From Streptomyces sp. NBC_01460 (GTDB lineage: Bacteria; Actinomycetota; Actinomycetes; Streptomycetales; Streptomycetaceae): a DNA stretch of 64,000 bases. The DNA is taken from assembly GCF_036227405.1 (NCBI RefSeq), contig NZ_CP109473.1:2170001-2234000 (forward strand), in the 5' to 3' direction. The notes under the pieces were generated by a model. The model did no database searches and was not told where the DNA came from. It saw nothing but the letters and a program-made list of their open reading frames with translations. Of the stretch, positions 1 to 8,694 are shown in pieces. A program made the translations under genes and the position numbers. How positions within the stretch are numbered: position 1 is the first letter of the stretch; the number at the start of each line of letters is the position of its first letter.

Positions 1-979
1 CCCCGAGGACGTTCTCCCGGCGGGCCGGCGGCTGTCCCCCGTCGAAGCCCGCGGCGATGACGGTGACCCGCACCTCGTCGCCCAGGGCGTCGTCGATGAC
101 CGCGCCGAAGATGATGTTCGCCTCCGGGTGGGCCGCCTCGCTCACCAGCTGCGCGGCCTCGTTGATCTCGAAGAGACCGAGGTCGCTGCCGCCGGAGATG
201 GAGAGCAGGACACCACGCGCGCCGTCGATGGACGCCTCGAGGAGCGGCGAGGAGATCGCCATCTCCGCGGCGGCCACCGCGCGGTCGTCGCCGCGGGCGG
301 AGCCGATGCCCATGAGCGCCGATCCGGCCTCGGACATGACCGACTTGACGTCGGCGAAGTCGAGGTTGATCAGGCCGGGGGTGGTGATGAGGTCGGTGAT
401 GCCCTGGACACCCGAGAGCAGCACCTGGTCGGCCGACTTGAACGCGTCGAGCACGCTGACCTGGCGGTCCGAGATGGACAGCAGCCGGTCGTTGGGAATG
501 ACGATGAGGGTGTCGACCTCTTCGCGGAGCTCGGCGATGCCGTCCTCCGCCTGGTTCGCGCGTCGCCGGCCCTCGAAGGTGAACGGGCGGGTGACCACAC
601 CGATCGTCAGGGCGCCCAGCGAGCGGGCGATGTTGGCGACGACGGGTGCGCCGCCGGTGCCGGTGCCGCCGCCTTCTCCGGCGGTGACGAAGACCATGTC
701 GGCCCCCTTGAGGACCTCCTCGATCTCCTCACGGTGGTCCTCTGCCGCCTTACGACCGACGGCCGGGTTCGCCCCGGCGCCGAGGCCACGGGTGAGTTCA
801 CGGCCGACGTCGAGCTTGACGTCGGCGTCGCTCATCAACAGTGCTTGCGCATCGGTGTTGATCGCGATGAACTCGACGCCCTTGAGACCGACCTCGATCA
901 TTCGGTTGATGGCATTGACACCACCGCCGCCGACACCGATGACCTTGATGACTGCGAGGTAGTTCTGCGGTGCTGCCAC
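1..979 (-). CDS. ftsZ: Cell division protein FtsZ (3' end outside window)
   Basis: Tubulin-like GTPase that forms the cytokinetic Z ring; in Streptomyces it drives vegetative cross-walls and the ladder of sporulation septa. 326 residues are visible. The GTP-binding signature GGGTGTG is at residues 103-109 and the T7 catalytic loop NLDFAD at 205-210. The reading frame runs off the left edge just after the globular core, so the disordered linker and conserved C-terminal peptide are not seen. I chose the GTG at 979 because it gives the conserved [10 protein letters not shown] start and has a GAGAGG ribosome site upstream. It is the last dcw gene in the window and is separated from ftsQ by 276 bp, enough for its own promoters. 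Identification is certain. Confidence 0.98.
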   Translation of the reverse strand, partial: MAAPQNYLAVIKVIGVGGGGVNAINRMIEVGLKGVEFIAINTDAQALLMSDADVKLDVGRELTRGLGAGANPAVGRKAAEDHREEIEEVLKGADMVFVTAGEGGGTGTGGAPVVANIARSLGALTIGVVTRPFTFEGRRRANQAEDGIAELREEVDTLIVIPNDRLLSISDRQVSVLDAFKSADQVLLSGVQGITDLITTPGLINLDFADVKSVMSEAGSALMGIGSARGDDRAVAAAEMAISSPLLEASIDGARGVLLSISGGSDLGLFEINEAAQLVSEAAHPEANIIFGAVIDDALGDEVRVTVIAAGFDGGQPPARRENVLG

Positions 980-1074
980 GTCGAAGGCCTCTCGCCTCGA
1001 GTTACGTGTCGTCGCTTCGCGGTAGTCCCGCCGCGACGACGGATGCCGATTGGGTCGGTCCGGACGCCGACCCA

Positions 1075-1099
1075 AACCCTAACGTTCAAGTTTAGGGTT
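1075..1099. promoter_or_regulatory. Inverted repeat in the ftsQ-ftsZ intergenic region
   Basis: A perfect 8-bp inverted repeat, AACCCTAA (1075-1082) and TTAGGGTT (1092-1099), with a 9-nt spacer, lies about 100 bp before the ftsZ start. The 276-bp gap is AT-rich for this genome between 1075 and 1205, consistent with promoters. What binds the repeat cannot be told from sequence; an operator or an mRNA leader hairpin are both possible. Confidence 0.55.
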
Positions 1100-1105
1100 A
1101 CCAGT

Positions 1106-1139
1106 GTGTCTGCTTCTTGGACTCTTCCGAACAGGACAC
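1106..1139. promoter_or_regulatory. Two GACAC motifs, candidate WhiA sites upstream of ftsZ
   Basis: GACAC occurs on the plus strand at 1135-1139 and on the minus strand at 1110-1106. GACAC is the core WhiA recognition motif, and WhiA with WhiB is known to activate ftsZ for sporulation septation in Streptomyces. Position fits; the motif is short, so chance occurrence is possible. Confidence 0.4.
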
Positions 1140-1255
1140 TAAGTCGACAAGTGGCGCACGTTCAACGAACACGCCGAACCTCCCGTTTTTCTTTTCACCC
1201 TATGTGATCACCCGTAGCGCTGACCAACCAGGGGGCTGGCCAGGCCAAACGTGCG

Positions 1256-2050
1256 TCAACTCTTCGACGCCGCAGGGGCGGTGGGGGCACTCACGTCGAA
1301 GTGTCCCGCTTTGGGGGACGCTTTCATGAGAGCGGTGAGCACCCGCGCCTTCGCGGTCCCCTCCTCACTGCTGCCCCACATCACCGTGCGATCCCCTGTC
1401 AGTTCCAGGACGGTGGAGTCGTACGACGTGGTCCGCACGACCCGGGTCTGCCCCGCGATCCTCGCCGGGAGGTCCCCCGCGACGCGGACGGCCGCCCGCA
1501 CCAGACGGTCACCGCCGAAGCGGCGCAGGCTCGCGGACCGGTCGGGCGCCAGCTCCAGGAGCGGCACGTGCGGGGGCGCCTCGTCCACAGTGGCGAAGCG
1601 CACACCCTTCGCGTCCACTTCGACGAACTTCTCGCCCTTCTCCACCAGCAGGACCGGCTTTCGTTCGGTCACGTCGAGACTGACACCGTGCGGCCATGAC
1701 CGTACGACATCCACCGAGTCGATACGAGGCAGCTTGCGGCGCAACCGCTCGGCGATCGCGTCGGTGTCGACGGAGACGAGCGGCGATCCGACCGGGGCGG
1801 CCGCCGCGGCCTCCACCTCGCTCCGGGTCAGGACGCCGGTGCCGGTGGTCGTCACCCGCTCCAGCCTCAGCCAGGACGATCCGTAGAGCACCCATACGGT
1901 GGCGGCCGCGGTCAGCACGAGGCCAAGTGCGGCCAGGACCAGTCGGGTACGACCGGTCAGCCGTCGCCCCTCGGGGCCGATGTGCGGCGGGCGGGCCGGG
2001 GTGTCGGCCCGCCCCGCCTCGCCGCGCTGGGCGGTGGTCGGTCCGGCCAC
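1256..2050 (-). CDS. ftsQ: Cell division protein FtsQ/DivIB
   Basis: Single-pass membrane divisome protein that links the FtsL/DivIC pair to septal wall synthesis. 264 residues: a Pro/Arg-rich cytoplasmic tail, one membrane segment at about 37-57, then a POTRA domain from about 61 and the FtsQ beta-domain. The frame is open upstream into murG, but the GTG at 2050 is preferred: it has GAAGGAG 5 nt upstream and starts just after the murG stop. No murC lies between ftsQ and murG, unlike in mycobacteria. Identification rests on length, topology and position in the dcw cluster. Confidence 0.93.
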   Translation of the reverse strand: MAGPTTAQRGEAGRADTPARPPHIGPEGRRLTGRTRLVLAALGLVLTAAATVWVLYGSSWLRLERVTTTGTGVLTRSEVEAAAAAPVGSPLVSVDTDAIAERLRRKLPRIDSVDVVRSWPHGVSLDVTERKPVLLVEKGEKFVEVDAKGVRFATVDEAPPHVPLLELAPDRSASLRRFGGDRLVRAAVRVAGDLPARIAGQTRVVRTTSYDSTVLELTGDRTVMWGSSEEGTAKARVLTALMKASPKAGHFDVSAPTAPAASKS

Positions 2051-2099
2051 GCTCGCTCCTTCGCCGGACCCGGGGCGCACGCCCCGGGTCCGCACCGCC

Positions 2100-3194
2100 T
2101 CACGCCTGGCGGCGTGCGGCAATCGCCTCGTACACCATGCCGACGAGCAGGTCGTCGGCGTCCCGTCGCCCGAACTCCGCGGCGGCACGGGACATCTCGT
2201 ACAGCCGGTGCGGATCCGAGAGCACCGGAAGGACGTTGCCCTGCACCCATTCCGGGGTGAGCGCCGCGTCGTCGACCAGCAGGCCGCCGCCGGCGTTGAC
2301 CACCGGCTGGGCGTTGAGCCGCTGTTCGCCGTTGCCGATCGGCAACGGGACGTATGCGGCGGGCAGCCCGACGGCGGAGAGCTCGGCGACGGTCATCGCG
2401 CCCGCGCGGCAGAGCATCATGTCGGCCGCGGCGTACGCGAGGTCCATCCGGTCCACGTACGGTACCGGGATGTAGGGCGGCATCCCGGGCATGTTGTCGA
2501 TACGCGGCAATTCGTTCTTCGGACCGACCACGTGGAGGATCTGGATCCCGGACCGCTGGAGCAGCGGCGCGATCCGCGTGACGACCTCGTTGAGGTGCCG
2601 GGCGCCCTGCGAGCCGCCGGAGACCAGCAGCGTCGGCAGGTTGGGGTCGAGGCCGAAGGCCGCACGCGCCTCCGGGCGGACCCGGGCCCGGTCCAGGGTG
2701 GCGATGGTGCGCCGGAGCGGGATGCCGATGTAGCGGGCGCCGCGCAGCTTGCTGTCGGGGGTGGAGACGGCGACCCCGTGGGCGTACCGCGAGCCGATCT
2801 TGTTGGCCAGTCCCGGCCTCGCGTTGGCCTCATGGACGACGATCGGGACCCCGACGCGCTTGGCCGCCAGGTAGCCGGGCAGGGCGACGTAGCCGCCGAA
2901 GCCGACCACGCAGTCCGCCTTCGTGCGCTCCAGGATCTGCTCGGCGGCCTTGATGGTGCCGCGCAGCCGCCCCGGGACGGTGATCAGCTCGGGCGTGGGC
3001 TTCCGCGGCAGCGGTACGGCAGGGATCAGTGCCAGGTCGTACCCCCGCTCGGGTACGAGCCTGGTCTCGAGTCCGCGCTCCGTGCCGAGGGCAGTGATTC
3101 CCACGGTCGGGTCCTGCCTCCGCAGGGCGTCTGCGAGGGCAAGCGCGGGCTCGATGTGCCCGGCGGTCCCCCCGCCGGCGAGTACGACATGCAC
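2100..3194 (-). CDS. murG: UDP-GlcNAc transferase MurG
   Basis: Peripheral membrane GT28 enzyme that adds GlcNAc from UDP-GlcNAc to lipid I, giving lipid II, the last cytoplasmic step of peptidoglycan precursor synthesis. 364 residues, typical length. The N-terminal glycine loop GGTAGHIEP is at 8-16 (lipid I side); the UDP-GlcNAc domain carries GGSQG at 193-197 and RAGAMT at 263-268. Starts 7 nt after the ftsW stop, so it is in the same transcript. ATG at 3194. Confidence 0.98.
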   Translation of the reverse strand: MHVVLAGGGTAGHIEPALALADALRRQDPTVGITALGTERGLETRLVPERGYDLALIPAVPLPRKPTPELITVPGRLRGTIKAAEQILERTKADCVVGFGGYVALPGYLAAKRVGVPIVVHEANARPGLANKIGSRYAHGVAVSTPDSKLRGARYIGIPLRRTIATLDRARVRPEARAAFGLDPNLPTLLVSGGSQGARHLNEVVTRIAPLLQRSGIQILHVVGPKNELPRIDNMPGMPPYIPVPYVDRMDLAYAAADMMLCRAGAMTVAELSAVGLPAAYVPLPIGNGEQRLNAQPVVNAGGGLLVDDAALTPEWVQGNVLPVLSDPHRLYEMSRAAAEFGRRDADDLLVGMVYEAIAARRQA

Positions 3195-3200
3195 CGAAAT

Positions 3201-4658
3201 TCACCGCTCTCCGGACGGACGCTTCATGACGCGCCGTCTCATCGTCTTCCATCTGACCCCGGGCCTCCGCATGGCCAGGGCCGCTCTCGCCGCAGGGTCC
3301 TCACGCGCGAAGGCGATCATGAGCCCGACAGCGAACATGGTCGGCAGCAGCGCCGAACCCCCGTAGGAGAACAGCGGAAGCGGGACACCGGCGATCGGCA
3401 ACAGGCCGAGCACCGCACCGATGTTGATCACGGCCTGCGCCGTGATCCAGGTGGTCACGCCTCCCGCTGCGTACCTCACGAAGGGGTCCTCCGTGCGTCC
3501 GGCCACGCGGATACCCGCATAGCCTAGAGCCGCGAAGAGGGCCAGCACCGACAGCGTCCCCGCCAGGCCCAGTTCCTCCCCGGTGATGGCGAAGATGAAG
3601 TCGGTGTGCGGCTCGGGAAGTTGACCCCATTTTTCCACACTCGCACCCAGCCCGGAACCGAACCATCCGCCGGATGCCAGCGCGTAGATTCCGTGCACCG
3701 CCTGCCAGCACGAGTCGCCGGGGCCGGGTTCGGACGCGCCGATGCACCCGAGCCGGGACATCCGGTTGGGGCTGGTCTTGATGAGCACGAATCCGATGAG
3801 GACGGCGAAGGCGAGCACCCCGGCGAAGAGCCGGGTGGGTGCGCCGGCCAGCCAGAGCAGGCCGAAGAGGATCGCGGTGAGGATGATCGCGGTGCCCATG
3901 TCACCGCCGAGCATGATCAGTCCGAGCAGCATGAACGCCACCGGGACCAGCGGGACCAGCATGTGCTTCCACTGGGCGAGGAGCCGCTTGTCCTGTTTGC
4001 GGGCGAGCAGGTCCGCGCCCCAGAGGATCAGGGCGAGCTTGCCGAATTCGCTGGGCTGGAGCTGGAAGGGGCCGCCGAGGTAGATCCAGTTCTGGTTGCC
4101 GTTGACCGACATCCCTATCCCCGGCACCTGGACCAGGACCATCAGGAAGACCGTGCCCATGAGCAGCGGGTAGGCGAGCGCCCGGTGGAGCTTGACGGGC
4201 ATCCTGGAGGCCAGCAACATCAGGCCGGCCCCGATGACGGCCGCGAGGAACTGCTTGCGGAAGAAGTACGTCCCGGGCCGTGCCAGTTCCAGCGCCTTGA
4301 TCATCGAGGCGGAGTAGACCATGACGAGGCCGAGCACGGTGATGAGCAGGCTCGATCCGAGGATCAGGTAGTACGCGGTCAGGGGGCGGTCCCAGGCCCG
4401 TCGCGCCTGCTCATACATCCGCCGCACCCCGGCGCCCCTGCGCGGCCGGGGCGGGGTGCCCCCTCCTGTACCGCCACGCGGCACGGAGGGCCGCCGGGGG
4501 CCGGTGGCGGGCCGGCTGCGCAGCACGAGCCCCCTGAGGGGCCCGGGGCCCGCCGGCAGCGGTCCGGCGAGCAGGGGCGGGGTGAGCGCCCGGCTGATCG
4601 CCACGGACGCCCGTGAGCGGTCGGCTCCGCGCGCGGCTGAGCTCTCGTCGGCCGGCAT
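3201..4658 (-). CDS. ftsW: Septal peptidoglycan glycosyltransferase FtsW (SEDS family)
   Basis: Polytopic SEDS protein that polymerises lipid II at the septum together with its partner transpeptidase FtsI. 485 residues with about ten membrane segments from residue 95. Signature stretches HTDFIF (351-356) in the large extracytoplasmic loop and FSYGGSAL (430-437) near the C-terminus are present. The N-terminus has about 90 Arg/Pro/Gly-rich cytoplasmic residues before the first helix, longer than in E. coli. The ATG at 4658 is chosen over an in-frame GTG 18 nt upstream because GGAGGGG sits 8 nt before the ATG and covers part of the alternative start. 131 bp separate it from murD. Confidence 0.96.
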   Translation of the reverse strand: MPADESSAARGADRSRASVAISRALTPPLLAGPLPAGPGPLRGLVLRSRPATGPRRPSVPRGGTGGGTPPRPRRGAGVRRMYEQARRAWDRPLTAYYLILGSSLLITVLGLVMVYSASMIKALELARPGTYFFRKQFLAAVIGAGLMLLASRMPVKLHRALAYPLLMGTVFLMVLVQVPGIGMSVNGNQNWIYLGGPFQLQPSEFGKLALILWGADLLARKQDKRLLAQWKHMLVPLVPVAFMLLGLIMLGGDMGTAIILTAILFGLLWLAGAPTRLFAGVLAFAVLIGFVLIKTSPNRMSRLGCIGASEPGPGDSCWQAVHGIYALASGGWFGSGLGASVEKWGQLPEPHTDFIFAITGEELGLAGTLSVLALFAALGYAGIRVAGRTEDPFVRYAAGGVTTWITAQAVINIGAVLGLLPIAGVPLPLFSYGGSALLPTMFAVGLMIAFAREDPAARAALAMRRPGVRWKTMRRRVMKRPSGER

Positions 4659-4789
4659 TGTCGCTGTCCCCTCCACTGCTCGTGCCCGGGGCTGCCACCG
4701 GGCGCCCGGGCCCGTGGCGGCGCTGCTCGTGGCCGGGTCCCCGGACGGTTCAGGTCCTCCGGGACGGTACGACGCGGAGACCGGGCCCG

Positions 4790-6208
4790 TCAGGCGCTCT
4801 CGTCGGCGAGTTCGCGGACCGCGTCCGCGAACGCCTCGCCGCGCTTGTTGTAGTTGACGAACATGTCCATCGAGGCGCAGGCCGGGGCCAGCAGGACCGT
4901 GTCACCCGGCAGGGCCAGCCGTGCCGCTTCGCGGACAGCTGCGGACATCGCCCCAGTGTCGGTCCGGTCGAGGTCGACCACCGGTACCTCGGGGGCGTGT
5001 CGCGCCAGGGCTTCACGGATCAGCGCCCGGTCGGCGCCCATCAGCACCACGCCCCTCAGCCGCTTCGCGGCTCCGCCGGCCAGCTCGTCGAAGGTGGCGC
5101 CCTTGGCGAGCCCTCCGGCGATCCACACGATCGGGTCGTAGGCCGCGAGGGAGGCCTCGGCGGCGTGGGTGTTGGTGGCCTTGGAGTCGTCGATGTACGT
5201 GACACCGGCGACGTCGGCGACGTGTTCGATGCGGTGGGCGTCGGGGCGGAAGGCCCGCAGCCCGTCGCGCACGGCGGCGGGCGCCACGCCGAAGGCGCGG
5301 GCCAGCGCTGCCGCTGCGAGGGCGTTGGCGATGTTGTGCGGGGCCGGCGGGTTGACGTCGCCGACCTCGGCGAGCTCCTGCGCCTGCTTCTGGCGGTTGG
5401 CGACGAAGGCCCGGTCGACGAGGATGCCGTCGACCACCCCGAGCTGGGAGGGGCCCGGCGTGCCGAGGGTGAAGCCGATGGCCCGGCACCCCTCCTCGAC
5501 GTCGGCCTCGCGCACGAGGTCCTCCGTCGCCGGGTCCTGCGCGTTGTAGACGCAGGCGACGGAGTTGCCCTCGTAGATCCGGCCCTTGTCGGCGGCGTAA
5601 CCGGCCATGGAGCCGTGCCAGTCGAGGTGGTCGGGGGCCAGGTTGAGCACGGCTCCGGAGTGGGCGCGCAGTGAGGGCGCCCAGTGGAGCTGGTAGCTGG
5701 AGAGCTCGACGGCGAGGACGTCGTACGTCTCGTCGCCGAGCACCGCGTCCAGCAGGGAGACCCCGATGTTGCCGACGGCGGCCGTGCGCAGCCCGGCAGC
5801 CTCGAGGATCGAGGCGAGCATCCGGACGGTCGTGGTCTTGCCGTTGGTGCCGGTGACCGCGAGCCAGGGCGCCGCCCCGGGTCCCCGCAGCCGCCAGGCG
5901 AGTTCGACGTCGCCCCAGACGGGGACGTCCGCCTCGGCGGCTGCCTGGAAGAGCGGCTTGCCGGGCTTCCAGCCGGGGGCCGTGACCACGAGCTCGGTGG
6001 ACGGGGGCAGGGTGTCGCCGTCGCCGAGGCGCACGGTGATGCCGAGCGCCTCCAGTTCGGCCGCCTGCGTGCGGGAACGCTCGTCGTCGCCGTCGTTGAC
6101 GACGGTGACGAGGGCCCCCCGCTCGTGCAGGGCACGGGCGGCGGGGATCCCGCTGACGCCGAGCCCGGCGACCGTGACGTGCTTGCCCTGCCAGTCCACG
6201 TTGCTCAC
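4790..6208 (-). CDS. murD: UDP-MurNAc-L-alanine--D-glutamate ligase MurD
   Basis: Cytoplasmic Mur ligase that adds D-glutamate to UDP-MurNAc-L-Ala using ATP. 472 residues from the GTG at 6208. The ATP loop TGTNGKTTT is at 119-127, the ligase motif HNIANALAA at 291-299 and DDSKATN at 340-346. The GTG overlaps the mraY stop as GTGA, implying translational coupling. An in-frame ATG at 6223 would add five residues and overlap mraY by 19 bp; neither start has a strong ribosome site. Confidence 0.96.
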   Translation of the reverse strand: MSNVDWQGKHVTVAGLGVSGIPAARALHERGALVTVVNDGDDERSRTQAAELEALGITVRLGDGDTLPPSTELVVTAPGWKPGKPLFQAAAEADVPVWGDVELAWRLRGPGAAPWLAVTGTNGKTTTVRMLASILEAAGLRTAAVGNIGVSLLDAVLGDETYDVLAVELSSYQLHWAPSLRAHSGAVLNLAPDHLDWHGSMAGYAADKGRIYEGNSVACVYNAQDPATEDLVREADVEEGCRAIGFTLGTPGPSQLGVVDGILVDRAFVANRQKQAQELAEVGDVNPPAPHNIANALAAAALARAFGVAPAAVRDGLRAFRPDAHRIEHVADVAGVTYIDDSKATNTHAAEASLAAYDPIVWIAGGLAKGATFDELAGGAAKRLRGVVLMGADRALIREALARHAPEVPVVDLDRTDTGAMSAAVREAARLALPGDTVLLAPACASMDMFVNYNKRGEAFADAVRELADESA

Positions 6209-7275
6209 TTCTTGGCTGCCCATCCCGCGTAGAAGAGGCCGAGGCCGACGATCACGCACATGCCCTGGATGATCCAGAAGCGGACCACGACAAGGACTTC
6301 GGACCACCCCTTGAGTTCGAAGTGGTGCTGGAGCGGGGCCATGCGGAAGACCCGCTTGCCGGTCATCTTGAAGGAGCCGACCTGGATGACCACGGACATG
6401 GTGATCATCACGAAGAGGCCGCCGAGGATGGCCATCAGGAACTCGGTGCGGGAGCAGATCGCGAGTCCGGCGAGCGCGCCGCCGAGGGCGAGCGAACCGG
6501 TGTCACCCATGAAGATCTTCGCGGGCGAGGTGTTCCACCACAGGAAGCCGAAGCAGGCGCCCATCAGGGCCGAGGCGACGACCGCGAGGTCGAGCGGGTC
6601 TCTCACCTCGAAACAGGCTTCCGGGTTGGTCAGGGTCGTCGCGTTGGCGCAGGACTCCTGGAACTGCCACAGCCCGATGAAGGTGTAGGCGCCGAAGACC
6701 ATCACCGACGCGCCGGTGGCCAGGCCGTCCAGACCGTCCGTCAGGTTCACGCCGTTCGACATCGCGAGAATCATGAAGAGCGCCCAGACGACGAACAGCA
6801 CCGGTCCGATGGACCAGCCGAAGTCCTCGACGAAGGAGAGCCGCGTCGATGCCGGGGTGTTGCCCCGGAGGTCGGCGAACTGGAGCGAGAGCACCGCGAA
6901 GGCGATGCCGACGATCAGCTGTCCGGCCATCTTCGCCTTGGCCCGCAGACCGAGCGAGCGCTGCTTGACGATCTTGATGTAGTCGTCGAGGAAGCCGACG
7001 AGGCCCATGCCCGCCATCAGGAACAGGACGAGGACGCCGGAGAAGCGCATCTCCTCGCCGGTGATCACCTTGGCCAGGACGTACGCGATGATCGTCGCCA
7101 GGATGAAGGCGATCCCACCCATGGTGGGAGTGCCCTTCTTGCTGCCGTGGGTACGCGGGCCGTCGTCCCGGATGAACTGCCCGTAGCCCTTGCGGGCCAG
7201 AAGTTTGATCAGCAGCGGGGTACCGACCAGGGTCAGGAAGAGCCCTATGGCCCCCGCGAAGAGGATCTGCCTCAT
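6205..7275 (-). CDS. mraY: Phospho-MurNAc-pentapeptide transferase MraY
   Basis: Integral membrane enzyme that transfers phospho-MurNAc-pentapeptide to undecaprenyl phosphate, making lipid I. 356 residues, about ten membrane helices. Conserved catalytic stretches are THGSKKGTPTMGG (42-54), the Asp pair in FLDDYIK (95-101), NLTDGLDGLA (177-186), MGDTGS (256-261) and PLQHHFE (314-320). An extracytoplasmic loop around 205-225 carries two cysteines (209, 221) that could form a disulfide. The ATG overlaps the murF stop as ATGA. Confidence 0.98.
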   Translation of the reverse strand: MRQILFAGAIGLFLTLVGTPLLIKLLARKGYGQFIRDDGPRTHGSKKGTPTMGGIAFILATIIAYVLAKVITGEEMRFSGVLVLFLMAGMGLVGFLDDYIKIVKQRSLGLRAKAKMAGQLIVGIAFAVLSLQFADLRGNTPASTRLSFVEDFGWSIGPVLFVVWALFMILAMSNGVNLTDGLDGLATGASVMVFGAYTFIGLWQFQESCANATTLTNPEACFEVRDPLDLAVVASALMGACFGFLWWNTSPAKIFMGDTGSLALGGALAGLAICSRTEFLMAILGGLFVMITMSVVIQVGSFKMTGKRVFRMAPLQHHFELKGWSEVLVVVRFWIIQGMCVIVGLGLFYAGWAAKK

Positions 7276-8690
7276 CGGACGGCGACCTCGCCCTCGGTCG
7301 TCTCCAACAGTGCCAGGGCGACCTTCTCCAGGCCGACCGACCGGGACGCCTTCACCAGCACGACGTCTCCCGGGCGCAGTTCACTGCGCAACAGGTCGAC
7401 GGCCGCCTGTGCGTCGGACACGTGCACCGACTCCTCACCCCACGAACCCTCGTTATATGCGCCCAGTTGCAGCCAGGAGGCTTCTGTCCCCCCGACAGCG
7501 ACGAGCTTGCTGACGTTGAGCCGGACGGCGAGCCGTCCGACCGCGTCGTGCTCGGCGAGCGACGCGTCACCGAGCTCGGCCATCTGACCGAGCACCGCCC
7601 ACGTGCGCCCCCCTCCCGTCTGCCGGGCCCTGCCCATGGCGGCCAGCGCACGGAGTGCGGCCTTCATGGATTCGGGGTTCGCGTTGTAGGCGTCATTGAC
7701 GACCGTCACACCGTCCGGACGCTCGGTGACCTCCATGCGCCAGCGGGAGAGGGTGCCCGCCTCGGAGAGCGCATCGGCGATCTCGGTGACGGACATGCCC
7801 AACTCATGGGCGACGGCGGCCGCGGCGAGCGCGTTCGACACGTGGTGCTCACCGTACAGGCGCAAGGTCACGTCGCTGCACCCGGTGGGTGTGTGGAGCG
7901 TGAAAGCAGGCCGGCCGTCGTCGGTGAGCCGCACGTTCTCTCCCCGTACGTCCGCATCCGGGGCCTCCCCGAAGAGGAGCACCCGGGCTTTTGTGCGGGA
8001 TGCCATGGCGCGCACGAGCGGGTCGTCGGCGTTCAGGACGGCGGTGCCGTCCTCGGGGAGGACCTCCACGAGCTCGCCCTTGGCCTGGGCGATCGCCTCG
8101 CGGCTGCCGAACTCGCCGATGTGGGCGCTGCCCACGTTGAGGACCAGACCGATCCGCGGCGGTGTCAGGTCGGCGAGGTAGTGGATGTGGCCGATGCCCC
8201 GCGCTCCCATCTCCAGCACGAGGTGGCGGGTCTCGGGGGTCGCGCGCAGCGCGGTGAGCGGAAGGCCGATCTCGTTGTTGAGGGAGCCGGGCGTCCAGAC
8301 GGTGGGAGCCTTGCGCTCCAGCAGCTGGGCGATCAGGTCCTTCGTGGACGTCTTGCCCGCCGAACCGGTCAGCGCGACGACGGTGGTGCCGAGGCGTTCG
8401 ACGGCTGCGCGGGCGAGGGCGCCGAGCGCTCCCACGACGTCGTCGACGACGATCGCCGGGACGCCGACGGGGCGGGCGGCGAGCACGGCCAGCGCGCCGG
8501 CCTCCACGGCGCCCCGCGCGAAGTCGTGGCCGTCGACCCGCTCGCCCGCGAACGCGGCGAACAGGGAGCCCTGCCGCACCTCCCGGGAGTCGATGACGAC
8601 GGGGCCGGTGACGACGGCGGACAGGTCCGGCACGTCGTGCGGCTGCCCGCCGACGATTCCGGCGATCTCGGCGAGGGAAAGGGCGATCAC
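7272..8690 (-). CDS. murF: UDP-MurNAc-tripeptide D-Ala-D-Ala ligase MurF
   Basis: Cytoplasmic Mur ligase that adds D-Ala-D-Ala to complete the UDP-MurNAc-pentapeptide. 472 residues from the GTG at 8690, four bases after the murE stop; the longer in-frame start at 8774 lies inside murE and is not credible. ATP loop TGSAGKTSTK at 108-117; MurE/MurF N-terminal motif DSREV at 34-38. Its TGA overlaps the mraY ATG. Same operon as its neighbours. Confidence 0.96.
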   Translation of the reverse strand: MIALSLAEIAGIVGGQPHDVPDLSAVVTGPVVIDSREVRQGSLFAAFAGERVDGHDFARGAVEAGALAVLAARPVGVPAIVVDDVVGALGALARAAVERLGTTVVALTGSAGKTSTKDLIAQLLERKAPTVWTPGSLNNEIGLPLTALRATPETRHLVLEMGARGIGHIHYLADLTPPRIGLVLNVGSAHIGEFGSREAIAQAKGELVEVLPEDGTAVLNADDPLVRAMASRTKARVLLFGEAPDADVRGENVRLTDDGRPAFTLHTPTGCSDVTLRLYGEHHVSNALAAAAVAHELGMSVTEIADALSEAGTLSRWRMEVTERPDGVTVVNDAYNANPESMKAALRALAAMGRARQTGGGRTWAVLGQMAELGDASLAEHDAVGRLAVRLNVSKLVAVGGTEASWLQLGAYNEGSWGEESVHVSDAQAAVDLLRSELRPGDVVLVKASRSVGLEKVALALLETTEGEVAVR

Positions 8691-8694
8691 TTGG

